NCBI RefSeq assembly: GCF_015706575.1
Contig: NW_024037063.1
Location: 12,462,927-12,526,926, forward strand
Direction: 5' to 3'
DNA length: 64,000 nt
From: Patiria miniata
Lineage: Eukaryota; Echinodermata; Asteroidea; Valvatida; Asterinidae
A program made the translations under genes and the position numbers. Below, in pieces: positions 10,601 through 20,100 of this stretch. The notes under the pieces were generated by a model. The model saw only the letters and a list, made by a program, of their open reading frames with translations, was not told where the DNA came from and made no database searches. Position 1 is the first letter of the stretch; each line of letters starts with the position of its first letter.

Positions 10601-13600
10601 TTCATTAATTGAAACATATGATTGTGCCTCCCACTTTCAGACAAATTCCCAGCCCCGCTGCTGCTGGTTGGTTTCTCAGACCTTCTCTGTCAATTTCTCA
10701 GTTTCATTTACAAGGTTGAAAAAAGAAATTGACTGAAGCAGGATTTGAACCTGCCCCTCTGGAACACCATACTGTCAGTCTACCTTGAACTGTGCTATCC
10801 AGCCTTATGTTGGTGGTCTCCAAATTTGTCAATGTCATTGTTCACGGGGAACTTGTCAGAACCGTAAAACCATAGATGCCATGTAGCCAGGGATCACTGC
10901 CACAGTCACAATGCTACCAACATTAGCAATGCTGTTTCTTGGCGAAATTGCAAACGGGAATCACGCAAACATAATACATATTTGAATCACACATTATTAA
11001 ATGAACCACAAATGGACACTGACTAAGTTCACTCATTTGCGTTTTCTCTACTTTTCCTCATGTGATTTTGAAGAGTGAGCATTCCGAGATCCACCCTGGC
11101 CTCCCCCTACCGGCTCCGCCCCCATCGGAGGAAAAGCTACGATCCTACAGACTCGGTTGGGCTGTCACAGGTATGACCTACATGTAAATCTACACGTACA
11201 CTGATGCACAATACACTATGCCGCCCACCGTTTGCCGCTACAAGGTCACTTTGGAACGTCACGGTTGACTCTCTGGATAATACCATGAAGTTTATCACCT
11301 GTCAATTGGTTATGTTCAGTGTCACACAAACATACGTGTGCTTGGAATTTGGATGGAAGCTCACAGTTATTCACACAGATTATGTAACAAGGTCTGAATA
11401 CTTTTACAGCTTTTAAAGTACCGACTCCATGTACACCTCCAATTGCGACAAACATATAATAGACACTTGAAAGCCATTGCCGCCACACGCCGGGAAGCCA
11501 GGGGAGGATGTTAAGGATGAAAATAAGTTGTGCGTATACTTCATGTCACAACCATGCAAACCAAACCCTTGTACATAAATAATATAATCTGTTGACAGCA
11601 AGACAAAATGATAACAGATTAATTGTTGTCCTGGAACAGACATCTTTTGTTGATAAAACTCCTCACATGCACATTTGTGTTTTTAAATTTTAATCTATAA
11701 GAGAGTGTTATGAATTTTAGGAACAAATGAAAACAAATAATGCCTTGTCCTTGAATGTAATGGTCAAGTATGACAGTGTGCGTGCAGGTGGTACATATAC
11801 ATCCATTATCCTAACACACAGGAACTCTCATGATTAGGCCTTAATAATGCCATCTACTATTAATACTGTTCCTGCCCGCAGTTCCTAACCACCTTGACAG
11901 AAAGTAAACCTTTTATTTAAACCCTGCATCTCTGTGTGAAAAATTCAGCTAGGCCATCACAGCAGTCAAAATCAATCAAGTGACTGGCTTTTTACTAGCC
12001 TGTATTCAAATGCATGGCAGAGGAAGTGGAAGACATTTTTTTACTGTCTGTGACTTATCAAATTTAATTTGCCGTGCGTCTTTCTTTTTTGTTTTGGTTT
12101 CATTGCAGCACTGCCTTGCTGGTTGGCAGAGCTCCAAGCCATCCATGCTACCCACCGCTTCCAACATTGACCTGAAGGGCTGTGTGGACAAGATGGCTTC
12201 CAGTGCACTCAACCTGATGGTAACATGACTCAGATCTTCATTCCTCTTCATTGCAGTCCTTCTGATTTGAAAATCACAGGCGTGTGGAAAAAGGCACACC
12301 TGGATTTTTCTAGGTGTGTTTTTTCTAGGTGTGTGGTTTTCTAGGTGTGTGATCTGTGGTCCAGGGAAATTCAGGCGTGCAATTATTCACACTTCTCAGG
12401 AGGCTTTTAGGTGTGCGATGGCGTGGGGGTGTGATCGCACGCCTCAAATCAGAAGGACTGCATTGGTCCTTTTATCTGTCAAGCTCATCACAAATCCCAA
12501 TTGAATAATGCCGGTACCCATTTAACGACGTCATGTAAAATAACCAGCAGCCGACCACAATTCAACGTCTTTTTTGAGTCACTGAAATGACGTCAGAGAA
12601 CGGACGTTATATTTTGGGTAAAACCGTGACTTAATAATGACGTTAAATATTTTAACCATTCACCGACCAGAAATCAACGTCGTTAATTGAATCGTTGAAA
12701 AGACGTAAGAAAACAGACGTAATATCATGGTTGAAAACATGACTTAATAACGACGTCATATATTATAACCAGCAGCCGACCATAATTCAACGTCACTTTT
12801 TGAGTCGTTGAAAAAACGTCAAAAACGGATGTTGCATTTTAGTTAAAAGCATGACATAAGTACGACGTCGGATATAATAACCAACGGCCAACCACAATTC
12901 AACGTCTTTTTTTGAGTTGTTGAAACGACTTTAGAAAGCAAACGTCATATCTTGCTTGAAAACATGACATAATTGCGACGTCGCGAAGGGAAACACAAAA
13001 ATAACAATAATACAACATTGTTTTTCAGGCTGTTGTACTATTTGGTAATATTCCCGACCAAATTCCCACTACATTTCGATGTTGTTGTTATGTACAATTC
13101 TGACGTTAAATTGTCGACACTAAAGCAACGTTCGGCAGACGAAAATAACGTTGATTTTCAGTTATGTATGGTTGATCCGACGTTGCGACCATTCAGTTTT
13201 GGGTGTGCACAGTTTCGGCAGTTGCATTCTAATTTTTAATTTTTGTTGTAAAGTTTATTCGTATACATGTAAAGGTTTTAGAAGTGATAAATACCCCAAT
13301 ACAATACTTGTAAGTATGCATTAATAAAGGTAAAGGGGACGAACCTGTGTTCACAGCAACGGAGTGCCCATCCCTCTTTCGAAGCGATTGGGCCAGACTC
13401 ATGCTGCTGTGGGGGGATCGCACACCTCCTCCACAGCGAGTCTGTTACCTTCCCAGCATTGAATAATGCCGGTACCCATTTACACCTGGGTTGAGAGGAG
13501 TAATTGAGGTAAAGCGCCTTACTCAAGGGCACAACACGCATGGCCACGGCGGGGCTTAAACCCACAATCTCACGATCGTGAATCCTGTACTCTACTGCTA

Positions 13601-14022
13601 GACCTCCCGTGCCCCACATTAAAGTAAAAAAAACAAAACATTCCAATGCTTATATACTTATATAGCACTTTACAATTATTCTCCAATTCATCAGGCCACG
13701 AGACCACGAGGGATCCCATATTGTGAGGCGGCAGGTTCCAATCCTGCCCGAGTCAGTTTCTTTGTTCAGCCCCAAAAATAGATAATCTAGTAACTTTAAC
13801 TTTGTGGATTATTCTCAAATTTTGTTTTGACTTTCACAGTCTTACCCATCCCAAGAGCCCTCCTTTCGCTGCGAGAATGCAGCAAGAATCTCCAAGCACA
13901 CGCAAGAGTTGTTGAATCGCTCCCATGCGCTACAGTTGGACCTGCAGAAACTGGAGCGTGTCGGGATGTCCGTGGCTCGACTCCCACCCAGGCCACATTC
14001 AACCTCCTACCCGGTGCTTTGA
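1664..14022 (+). CDS. MIIP: MIIP homologue (migration and invasion-inhibitory protein), seven exons
   Basis: Exons are 1664-2374, 6885-7111, 8122-8195, 9009-9147, 11074-11170, 12109-12219 and 13840-14022. Phases join cleanly to give 513 codons and a TGA. The assignment rests on blocks in the same order as human MIIP, as I recall it: SILLTPGTRLNK then RVSFRR; GYDWIAGLLDS followed by EAFFDELRQFRQANREEC; NPRLFAVP followed by CAIC; RVSIPRSTLASPYRLRPHRR followed by KSYDPTDSVGLSQ; and HCLAGW. Human MIIP is a mainly disordered protein of about 390 aa reported to bind IGFBP2, HDAC6 and CDC20 and to restrain migration and mitosis. The extra length here is in the basic Ser/Thr/Pro-rich N-terminal exon. 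The human N-terminal Leu-rich helix was not found. An acceptor-like TTTTTTAACCCAG ends at 1641 and the frame stays open up to it, so 1664 may lie in an internal exon whose upstream partner I cannot see. Confidence 0.88.
2552..2904. mobile_element. foldback MITE, about 353 bp
   Basis: Arms of about 55 bp at 2552-2607 and about 2850-2904 are near-perfect reverse complements. Both contain GAGTTTGCCACGGAGA and CAGTGCGCCACCA and end in ATTCGRGCGTTTCACAA. There is no coding capacity. A target duplication is not clear. Confidence 0.8.
2944..3929. mobile_element. non-autonomous hAT element with 8-bp target duplication, about 986 bp
   Basis: GTCTAAAC at 2936-2943 is repeated exactly at 3930-3937. The ends are AGAGATGAAACT on the left and AGTTTCATCTCTG on the right. 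With one C restored on the left, they give the CAG...CTG termini usual for hAT. The interior has A/T-rich TCCGATTTTT motifs near both ends and a 99-codon open frame (3240-3539) that I cannot match to any transposase. Confidence 0.8.
4328..4408 (+). repeat. 10-bp minisatellite (ACATTGTATT)n
   Basis: About eight head-to-tail copies of ACATTGTATT with almost no divergence, so the array is young or kept homogeneous. It lies in MIIP intron 1, just before the nested transposons. Confidence 0.95.
4926..5368 (-). pseudogene. hAT transposase C-terminal exon (dimerisation domain)
   Basis: This is a minus-strand exon after a TTGTATTAG acceptor. A hydrophilic, Glu-rich start (SSEEEEEVPAKVPRLLAKY) leads into the hallmark hAT C-terminal region: LYKLACKVLSVPASSAPVER, then IFSRGGIIMRPHRARLS and LSMLMFLKCN. 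The latter blocks are characteristic of the hAT dimerisation domain that packs against the RNase-H-like fold. The catalytic D, D and E region is not present upstream. It joins in frame to a preceding exon ending at 5590 (EELKEMLQ). Confidence 0.88.
5590..5700 (-). pseudogene. hAT transposase internal exon fragment
   Basis: A minus-strand open stretch reading MHDHDQWVDIDVVIDTDAYS then LRHTREELKEMLQ ends at a CAAG/GTAATT donor. The phase fits the next exon starting at 5368 (codon G/AT). The upstream limit is uncertain. It is probably a remnant of the transposase segment before the dimerisation domain. Confidence 0.6.
5774..5938 (-). pseudogene. hAT transposase N-terminal fragment with BED-finger-like CxxC
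   Basis: This is a 54-codon minus-strand frame starting MSSNSAVIRFGFKDHKEIMD. It includes VVCIFCSTTNQITERSGTSS and ends SAFTRL-stop. The CIFC pair followed by a Thr/Ser-rich loop resembles the first half of a BED zinc finger, the usual hAT N-terminal DNA-binding domain. The paired His ligands are missing, consistent with internal deletion. Confidence 0.6.
6885..7111 (+). CDS. MIIP: MIIP exon 2 (conserved GYDWIAG core)
   Basis: The exon lies between TTTTTGCTTAG and the donor GAA/GTGAGG (phase 2) and encodes about residues 238-313. It carries the strongest family signature: LLGYDWIAGLLDSDAPVSEH, then SEAFFDELRQFRQANREEC. Human MIIP has YLGYDWIAGSLD and EAFFSKLQEFRETNKEEC at the same place. Base composition is clearly GC-richer than the flanking intron. 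Confidence 0.95.
7219..7733 (-). mobile_element. TTAA-flanked MITE, Kolobok-like family, copy 1 (reverse orientation)
   Basis: TTAA at 7215-7218 precedes AGGGCATGAACAACATTTGC. The far end, GCAAATGTTGTATCTTCCCT, is followed by TTCA, one change from TTAA. The interior matches copies 2 and 3 in reverse orientation (CCCTGACCCCACTTAA block). It includes a near-perfect palindrome around TCGGCCGA at about 7555-7583. TTAA plus AGGG termini suits Kolobok better than piggyBac. There is no coding capacity. It fills half of MIIP intron 2; the rest (7734-8121) shows nothing recognisable. Confidence 0.85.
8122..8195 (+). CDS. MIIP: MIIP exon 3
   Basis: This 74-bp exon lies between TCATTAG and CAT/GTAAGT. 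It encodes KLDVSALTASVTDDLQEDMK then PDRHT, about residues 313-337. It is less conserved, but phases match on both sides (2 in, 1 out), and its last base plus the next exon make the Cys codon that opens the conserved Cys block. Confidence 0.8.
8196..9008 (+). other. MIIP intron 3
   Basis: No gene is seen. Between about 8285 and 8510 there are degenerate copies, direct and inverted, of a GTGCCGAACTCGATTGA-like motif (8292, 8384 reversed, 8476). This is probably a decayed inverted-repeat element whose borders I cannot set. Confidence 0.5.
9009..9147 (+). CDS. MIIP: MIIP exon 4 (Cys block)
   Basis: The exon lies between CTTGCCAG and CAG/GTAATG. It encodes CIHNYTLNPRLFAVPLHG, then QSLCAICNDRRKPKQPGASS, about residues 338-384. 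It corresponds to human CVYCYRVNRRLFPVPVD followed by CRLC. The second pair (CAIC) is kept, while the first CxxC is CIHN here. Confidence 0.92.
9974..10451 (+). mobile_element. TTAA-flanked MITE, Kolobok-like family, copy 2
   Basis: TTAA (9970-9973) is followed by AGGGAATATACCACATTTGC. The right end is GGGTATATTCCCT followed by TGAA. The interior shares AAATCATGGCACCTGGT, CAATCGATTACACACCTA and GGGGTCAGGGAACCAGACTA with copy 3 at 54016-54542. The central palindrome is eroded here (GGTTGGCCGACC). Non-coding. Confidence 0.88.
10740..10812 (-). repeat. tRNA-derived SINE head fragment
   Basis: The minus strand reads GGCTGGATAGCACAGTTCAA..., and a B-box-like GGTTCAAATCC lies near the far end. The ends do not pair as a tRNA acceptor stem, so this is a SINE head rather than a tRNA gene. 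Confidence 0.6.
11074..11170 (+). CDS. MIIP: MIIP exon 5 (RVSIPxS / HRRKS block)
   Basis: The exon lies between TTTTGAAG and CAG/GTATGA. It encodes VSIPRSTLASPYRLRPHRRK then SYDPTDSVGLSQ, about residues 384-416. Human MIIP has [20 protein letters not shown] then KSFDASDTLALPR in the same order. The KSYD serine is in a basic context (RRKS) that could be phosphorylated; this is inference. Confidence 0.93.
11171..12108 (+). other. MIIP intron 5
   Basis: The sequence is mixed and contains no exon or repeat that I can define. It ends with a strong pyrimidine tract (TTTCTTTTTTGTTTTGG) and the CATTGCAG acceptor of exon 6. Confidence 0.6.
12109..12219 (+). CDS. MIIP: MIIP exon 6
   Basis: This 111-bp exon, phase 0 on both sides, encodes HCLAGWQSSKPSMLPTASNI, then DLKGCVDKMASSALNLM, residues 417-453. 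HCLAGW matches human HCLLGWD, and NIDL matches NLDL. The donor is ATG/GTAACA. Confidence 0.88.
12252..12462. repeat. short inverted-repeat element, about 211 bp
   Basis: TGCAGTCCTTCTGATTTGA at the left end is repeated exactly in reverse complement at 12444-12462. Inner CACAGGCGTGTGG and GTGTGATCGCACGCC extend the pairing. The centre carries three copies of a TCTAGGTGTGT motif. It starts about 30 bp after MIIP exon 6. It is MITE-like, with no clear target duplication. Confidence 0.75.
12500..13482. repeat. interval bounded by a 25-bp direct repeat, containing a GACGTC-rich minisatellite
   Basis: An identical 25-bp segment (starting ATTGAATAATGCCGGTACCC) lies at 12500-12524 and 13458-13482. 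The right copy is inside a SINE. Between them, 12542 to about 12990 is a tandem array of four units with spacing 112, 113 and 112 bp. Each unit carries AACCANCNGCCGACCA, TTCAACGTC and several GACGT motifs. From 13020 to 13230 more dispersed AACGTT and GACGTT motifs follow. This may be an insertion that split a SINE, or repeat-mediated duplication. Confidence 0.7.
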
Positions 14023-15115
14023 CACAATCCTGAATATACACCACTTACACGTACCTGGTAAGATACATTTTGGACATAATTTTTGTGTCGGGGAGTTGTG
14101 TCAGGGTATGTGACTCATGACCAGAGGGTCAGGGGTTCGAATCCATCTGCTGACCATATGTTGTGTCCTTGGGCAAGCCACTTCACCCCCACTTGCCTCT
14201 CTCCACCCAGGAGTATAAATGGATACCTGCATTAGCTGGGAGTAACCTGCGATGGACTAGCATCCCATCCAGGGGGAATAGAAATACATTTGTATTGTCA
14301 GTTGTTTCAAGCCAAGGAAACTGGAGATAAATGCTGGCCTGATGGGCCATGCTTATTGGCTTGTTACAGACTTTACTCGTTCCTAAAAACTTTTTTTGCC
14401 CTTTAACGACATAATTTCATAAGCACTATACACTCAGTGCCGCCAAAAAGCGTCCAAGAAAAATTCACTTATTATGGTGGGACTCGAACCAACTAACTCC
14501 TGCTTGCTAGTGCAGACATTTCATCACTTAGAATGCTATGGTCCAGTGGTTACGGTGTTTGACTCACGATGGTGCGTGGGTTCGAATCCCGCCAGGAACA
14601 TGGTGTTTGTGCCCTTGGGCAAGACACTTAACTACAATTGCCTCTCTCCAGCCAGCAGTATAAATGGGTACCTGTGAGGGTCGAGGACCGATTGAGTGCT
14701 GATATCGGCTGCCGCGTGGTCCCATGGCCTGATGAATGGGGTAATAATTGTAGAGCGCTTTGAGATTGTTGATACGATGGAAAGCGCTATATAAGCACTA
14801 CGATTATAGACCATTATCATGTTGCAGCCATTTGATTTTTCCCATTCAAATCAATGTAACCAAAGCGAGGCTGGAGGGAAAAATAGTCTGGTTCCTTGTT
14901 TGCACAAAAACATCATCATTCAGTACTGTTACAGGAAACAGTACTGATTGGATACAGGGAACATGACTAAAATGGTGGAAGCATGATATAGGTCCGTTAT
15001 TGATTATTATCACTCAATCATGATCTTGTGGTCAGCTGGCTAGTGTGAATAACGTCCGCTCTTAGCAGCAGGTCGCGGGTTCCAGTCCCACCTGAGTAGG
15101 CTTGTTAAAGTAAAC
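13320..15115. repeat. SINE cluster (tRNA-derived), at least four copies
   Basis: The copies are: about 13320-13616 minus (head GGGGCACGGGAGGTCTAGC, GGGTTTAAGCCCC B box); about 13640-13695 minus (3' part only); 14098-14290 plus (GGGGTTCGAATCC); 14535-14815 plus (GGGTTCGAATCCC, then TTGGGCAAGACACTTAACT, TATAAATGGGTACCTG, and a tail with GAAAGCGCTATATAAGC); and 15030-15115 plus (head only). They share the body CTTGGGCAAG...CCTCTCTCC...TATAAATGG. MIIP exon 7 (13840-14022) sits inside this cluster. Confidence 0.8.
13840..14022 (+). CDS. MIIP: MIIP exon 7 (terminal)
   Basis: After a TTTGACTTTCACAG acceptor, in phase 0, it encodes SYPSQEPSFRCENAARISKH, then TQELLNRSHALQLDLQKLER, then VGMSVARLPPRPHSTSYPVL and TGA at 14020-14022. 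The middle part is helical with Leu spacing. The Pro-rich end resembles human MIIP in character only. A SINE starts about 75 bp after the stop, so the 3' UTR is short or runs into repeats. No convincing polyadenylation signal was seen. Confidence 0.82.
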   Translation, partial: SYPSQEPSFRCENAARISKHTQELLNRSHALQLDLQKLERVGMSVARLPPRPHSTSYPVL

Positions 15116-15699
15116 AAGCCCTCGAACAGCTTATGAAATACAATGGTGCTTTGAAGGGTGAAAACCCAGTACTGGATAACCTTGTTGATAAAGGTATGCT
15201 CAGGCACAGCGTCCATGTGGTTAAAATGCCTTGTATATCTCTAACATTTTTCTAAGATTTGGTTTATGCTTATCTTTTGAAATATTTTATTTGTTTGCGG
15301 TGTGAATATTTTAATACAGTGTGTATATACCAAATTTGTTAGTGTGGTAAGAATTTTAAATGAAGAGTAGTACTAGAACCAAAATTTTAATTCGAAGGAA
15401 TATTTTTTATGAATTTTTAAATTTAAATTTTTGACATTGGTTTTACCCTTAACCAACGTAATTTTGTAAATACTGTGTACTGTACTGGTTAAGGGAAATT
15501 AACATAATCTTTGAGATGTTTTAAACCTTTTCTGTTTGGAGAAAAAAAAATAAGAATTGTAGAAAGATTTTGTAGTTTAATGGACATTGTGTCCCTTACC
15601 ATTTTACGAGATGTTCACTAATTAGGAAGCTTGAAGTGCTCGAAATATACTTGCCCGCATGGCTTTTAAAAACACCGAATTCTTCTACAAGTCGTTTTT
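15116..15699. other. AT-rich spacer
   Basis: No gene or defined repeat. It lies between the SINE cluster and the satellite. Confidence 0.5.
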
Positions 15700-16680
15700 G
15701 TTTAAATAATATTAAATCTATTCTTCAATGGTTCCCGTAGATTTTCAAACCATTTCTGTCCTATATCCCAAACAATTTTTGAACGAAATTTCAATTCAGT
15801 GCACTGAGTTGTTCTTGAGTTATCCTCTCCACAAAGAGTGCTTTATTTTTGTTCCATTAGAAGTGACTCCGGGAATCTCGAATTGAATTTTTCACGGTTA
15901 GTACACTGTATTTCCTTAAATCATATTAAATTTATTCTTCAATGGTTCCCCTAGATTTTCAAACCATCCATATTCTATATCCCAAACAATTATTGAACGA
16001 AATTTCAATTCAGTGTACTTTGTTGTTCGTGAGTTATCGTCTCCACAAAGAATGCTTTATTTAAAGTAACTTGAATTCGAATTGAATTTTTCGCGGTATG
16101 TACACAGTATTTCCTTAAATGATATTAAATTTATTCTTCAATGGTTCCCGTAGATTTTCAAACCATTTCTGTCCTATATCCCAATTCAGTGTAATGTGTT
16201 GTTCTTGAGTTATCGTCTCCACAAAGAGTGCTTTATTTTTTGTTCCATTTAAAGTAACCCGAATTCGAATTGAATTTTTCGCGGTATGTACACAGTATTT
16301 CCTTAAATAATATCAAATTTATTCTTCAATGGTTCCCGTAGATTTTCAAGCCATTTCTGTCCTATATCCCAAACAATTTTTGAACGAAATTTCAATTCAG
16401 TGCACTGAGTTGTTCTTGAGTTATCGTCTCCACAAAGAGTGCTTTATTTTTGTTCCATTAGAAGTGACTCCGGGAATCTCGAATTGAATTTTTCGCGGTT
16501 AGTACACTGTATTTCCTTAAATCATATTAAATTTATTCTTCAATGGTTCCCGTCAATTTTCAAACCATCCATATTCTATATCCCAAACAATTATTGAACG
16601 AAATTTCAATTCAGTGTACTGTGTTGTTATTGAGCTTCGTCTCCACAACGAGTGCTTTATTTTTGTTCCATTTTAAAAAA
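15700..16680. repeat. tandem satellite with 601-bp higher-order period
   Basis: ATTCTTCAATGG recurs at 15720, 15934, 16133, 16321 and 16535, with spacings 214, 199, 188 and 214. Copies 1 and 4 share private variants (GTGACTCCGGGAATCTCG; GTGCACTGAGTTG), as do copies 2 and 5 (CCATCCATATTCTATATCCC). Both pairs are exactly 601 bp apart. So a three-monomer block was duplicated after the monomers had diverged. Confidence 0.92.
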
Positions 16681-16689
16681 GTAAAGGCT

Positions 16690-17131
16690 AATACCCCTTT
16701 TTTTTTTTCCAATTTTGGCCAAACTTGCTGGAAAGATGCCTCAACGCCCCTTTGACACATTTCAATTCGATTTCTGGACAGATGGGCTTCTCAAAATGAA
16801 ATTTCGACGAAAATTTGGGGTAAAATCAGTCAAAAATGATGATTTTTCTTCTCTAAATATCGAGGATTTTTGCCCACATCTTCAAAATATTGGGTGTTAC
16901 CCCTTGTGTTTTTTTCCCAATTTTGGCCAAAAAAATCAAATTGCTTCAAACTTGCTGGAAAGTTGCCTCATCGCCCCTTGGACACATTTCAATTCGATTT
17001 CTGGACAGATGGGCTCCTCAAAATGAAATGTTGACGGAAAATTTGGGGTAAAATCAGTCAAAATTATGATTTTTTTTCCTCTAAATATCGATGATTATTG
17101 CCCAAATCTTCAAAATATTGGGTGTTCGAAG
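16690..17131. repeat. two-copy tandem repeat, about 220-bp unit
   Basis: The units begin near 16690 and 16905. They share CCAATTTTGGCCAAA, TTTCAATTCGATTTCTGGAC, AGATGGGC and AATTTGGGGTAAAATCAGTC. The open frames inside (for example 16715-17026) arise from the repeat and show no protein similarity. Confidence 0.88.
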
Positions 17132-17169
17132 CTTGATTGATGCTCCTGTAGCCCTTTAAGACAGAAATA

Positions 17170-20100
17170 ATGACAACAGTCAGAATGGCCATTTTTCATT
17201 TTCATTACGAAAATTTTATTTGCATCCATTTGCCAATTGCAGTTAGCTCAGGAGGAAAAAAAAATCTACAGAAAAACGAGTATCTAGCTTCAAGAGGCAA
17301 ATTACATTTAAAATTGCCCTACGTACACATTCCCAGAATAACGGTGTTGTGCTCTGGCCAAATATGAATTGAAAAAGAACTTATAAACCTCAAATTCTTT
17401 CATTTTCAAAAGACATTCAAATACATGTACATGTATTATTACCGACACATATATTCGGGAAAATGTGTTGGAAACGTGAATTCATTTTGACCAGGCAAAG
17501 AAAACACATTTGAAGAGTTTTTTGAAATTGTGAAACTCATAAACGGTAAGGATTCACGTGTTGGTGTAACATATTCAAGTAATAATCATACTCAATTTTC
17601 TTGACCTTTGACCTACATAATGGCCAGTTCGGGACATATGTGGTTAAAGTGAAATTCTTGAAATTCTGAGAGAAATAATTTAAAAACTCCGATATTAATA
17701 GTACAATTTTACTAAGATGGTTTGTTTTGTTGGCATTTTAAACAGCAGGTTACAACAGTACTGTTCAGATAATACCCATTGTATTTAAATATCACAAATA
17801 GTTCACAGTTAACATTGAGTACTTGCAATGTTCAATTACTTACGAATTAACATTTTCGTAGTCGATTTGACTTCATCCAAAACAGATCAGGTGTTTCAAG
17901 ATTAGTTTCCTTTTTTCTTGTACGTATTTTACTGAGCAGAAACAGTACTTTATTTTGGTGAAACTTCAGCAATTTCTTTTTTCTGTTACATGTACATGCA
18001 TTTACTGTTGGCTTGGACAATGATGAACTGACTTAATAAAATGGTTGAATCACACTGTTTAATTTCAATTTGACTTTCACAAAATAAGCAAGGATTTGAT
18101 GTGAAAACTCCACCCTATCGTACAAAATTAGTCAGGGATTTATAAAAAAAAAATGTCTTTACTTCAACTTAAACAAAAACAGACTGAACCAAATTAGCCA
18201 TCAAGACCCATAGAGGGCGCCCTTCAAAAACACGTAACATAGAACTGAAATAAGAACATACACAATGCTATTGAACTTCTTGTTAATGCTGGTGGGCAAA
18301 ATGTACAGCTTTTTTTTTCCGCATCAAATCACAAGCAGCAAGACTCATTATTGACTTCTCCCTTTTTCTGTATGGAATGCACTTTTGCCGATATTTACAA
18401 TCACAAATCACGCTCTTAATAACTTTTTTTTTTGCCAACAAATATTTAGGCACGTAATAAATATGTCAACATAGGTTAATCTCCAACACACCAATGTTAA
18501 TCCGATCAGTGAATAATGTTAATCCCTTATTAAAATGACCAGATAATCCAACAGCTTTTAACAAATACCTCAGATCAGCAGATTTCATATGTAATTACAG
18601 AGCGTTCAAAGTTTTTTTTTTTTAGTGAAAAACACAAATGATTAATATATTATATACAAATCTTAATTCTTTACAGAAACCATTTTACAGTTAATCTTCA
18701 GCAACTGAGTAACAAGTTAATTCATACAAACGTCAACCCTTACACCTGTCTTTAAAAAAAATCTGCCTTAGTAAACCCTACATTAAAAAAAATCACAGTT
18801 GATATTTAACTACATGTAATTAAATACAGTACGGAGAAATAAACACATTATCCCCAGAAGTTTTTTTGAAAACGCAAGACACGGCGAGATTTAAACACGG
18901 ACTGATACTCAAACACATGTTCAAGTCAAGGCGCTACATAATGGTCATACATGTACATACATATTTTGAAGCAAAATGTATGGCTTTGCTCTTTGCACGG
19001 TTGGTTGGATGGCCAGGAGCTAGTTTGAGTGAGGACCATGGTTAACCATACAGGATGGTTTTGGAACTATTTGGAACCCGAACCTGGGGCACTGTTCCAT
19101 CACTAGTTACCAATAGCCGCCTGCACCATTTCCATGCAAAAAGCACCAAAAATACACCTAAATGAGAACAAACTTCACAAGGGACATTAGATATCTGCAA
19201 AAGAAATCAATTACAAAGAAGGAACCGATTCAAAGTCTTCCACGATTCTAATAAAGTAGCAAAGCTAGCAGGAAAGCTGTTGTTAAAACTGAGTCAACTA
19301 GTTGAAACGGTTTAAAATGCCTGAAAACTAGGATTATGATTATCAAGGTTAAAGCAACCAATTGTTACAAAGTAATGGTCATCATGTTATATGTACAAAT
19401 ATCATCCAGTTTTCAGAGTGAATGATTTGTGGGCCTCCGAACTAAAAAATAATATTAAGTGCAAATAAAAAATTGATTAGGTAATCCAGCGATTTACACA
19501 AAAAGGGTAAAAAAAATTATCATGATCTAAAAATCTAGCTGTAAAAAAAAAATTATTTCAACTTTTTTTTATTTCAAAATTTAAAGAAGACATGGCATAC
19601 TTCAAAATTCTCAACACAAATATTAAAAAAATGCCAAAAAAAAGTTGTGATCACATTACCTGGAAAATAAAGTACTGCTCAGAGCAATGCAAGGAAATTG
19701 ATGCATAAAAAAGGTGGCCTCTTTCTTTTCTGGAGCTAAAATATAAACGTGTATCTACAACTTGATTTTCCTAGACACAAACTTGAATGGATAAAACTTA
19801 AAAAGCTACGTAGTATTCCTTATTTGAAATCATAAAAAAGAAAGACATAAACAATTGGTGAAGCTGGGCTTTTGTAGTTCGTTAGAAATTTTGGAAAGAC
19901 AATATGTTATCCCTTTCCCTGTTTGGAACAATGTGAAAAAGTGAAATGAGGGATCAAAATAGAGATTTGCAGACATCAAGATGCTTTAAAAGATTCCATG
20001 ATTTTAAGTACAAAACAGGATTGTCTCAATCACACACGTTCTGAAGACATAACTGTTATAAGACAGGAACATGTACGATATTACAGAACGTACCGATTAT

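Larger units (their letters stand above)
9148..11073 (+). other. MIIP intron 4
   Basis: It holds a hairpin (9938-9972: AACAAGTTC and GAACTTGTT arms) directly abutting TTAA-element copy 2 (9974-10451), and a tRNA-like SINE head on the minus strand (10740-10812). The remainder is AT-rich and unremarkable. Confidence 0.7.

Noticed and set aside
14535-15115. tRNA genes suggested by B boxes (also 10740, 45430, 61700)
   Set aside because: The acceptor-stem ends do not pair and the sequences run into a shared SINE body, so they are SINE heads.
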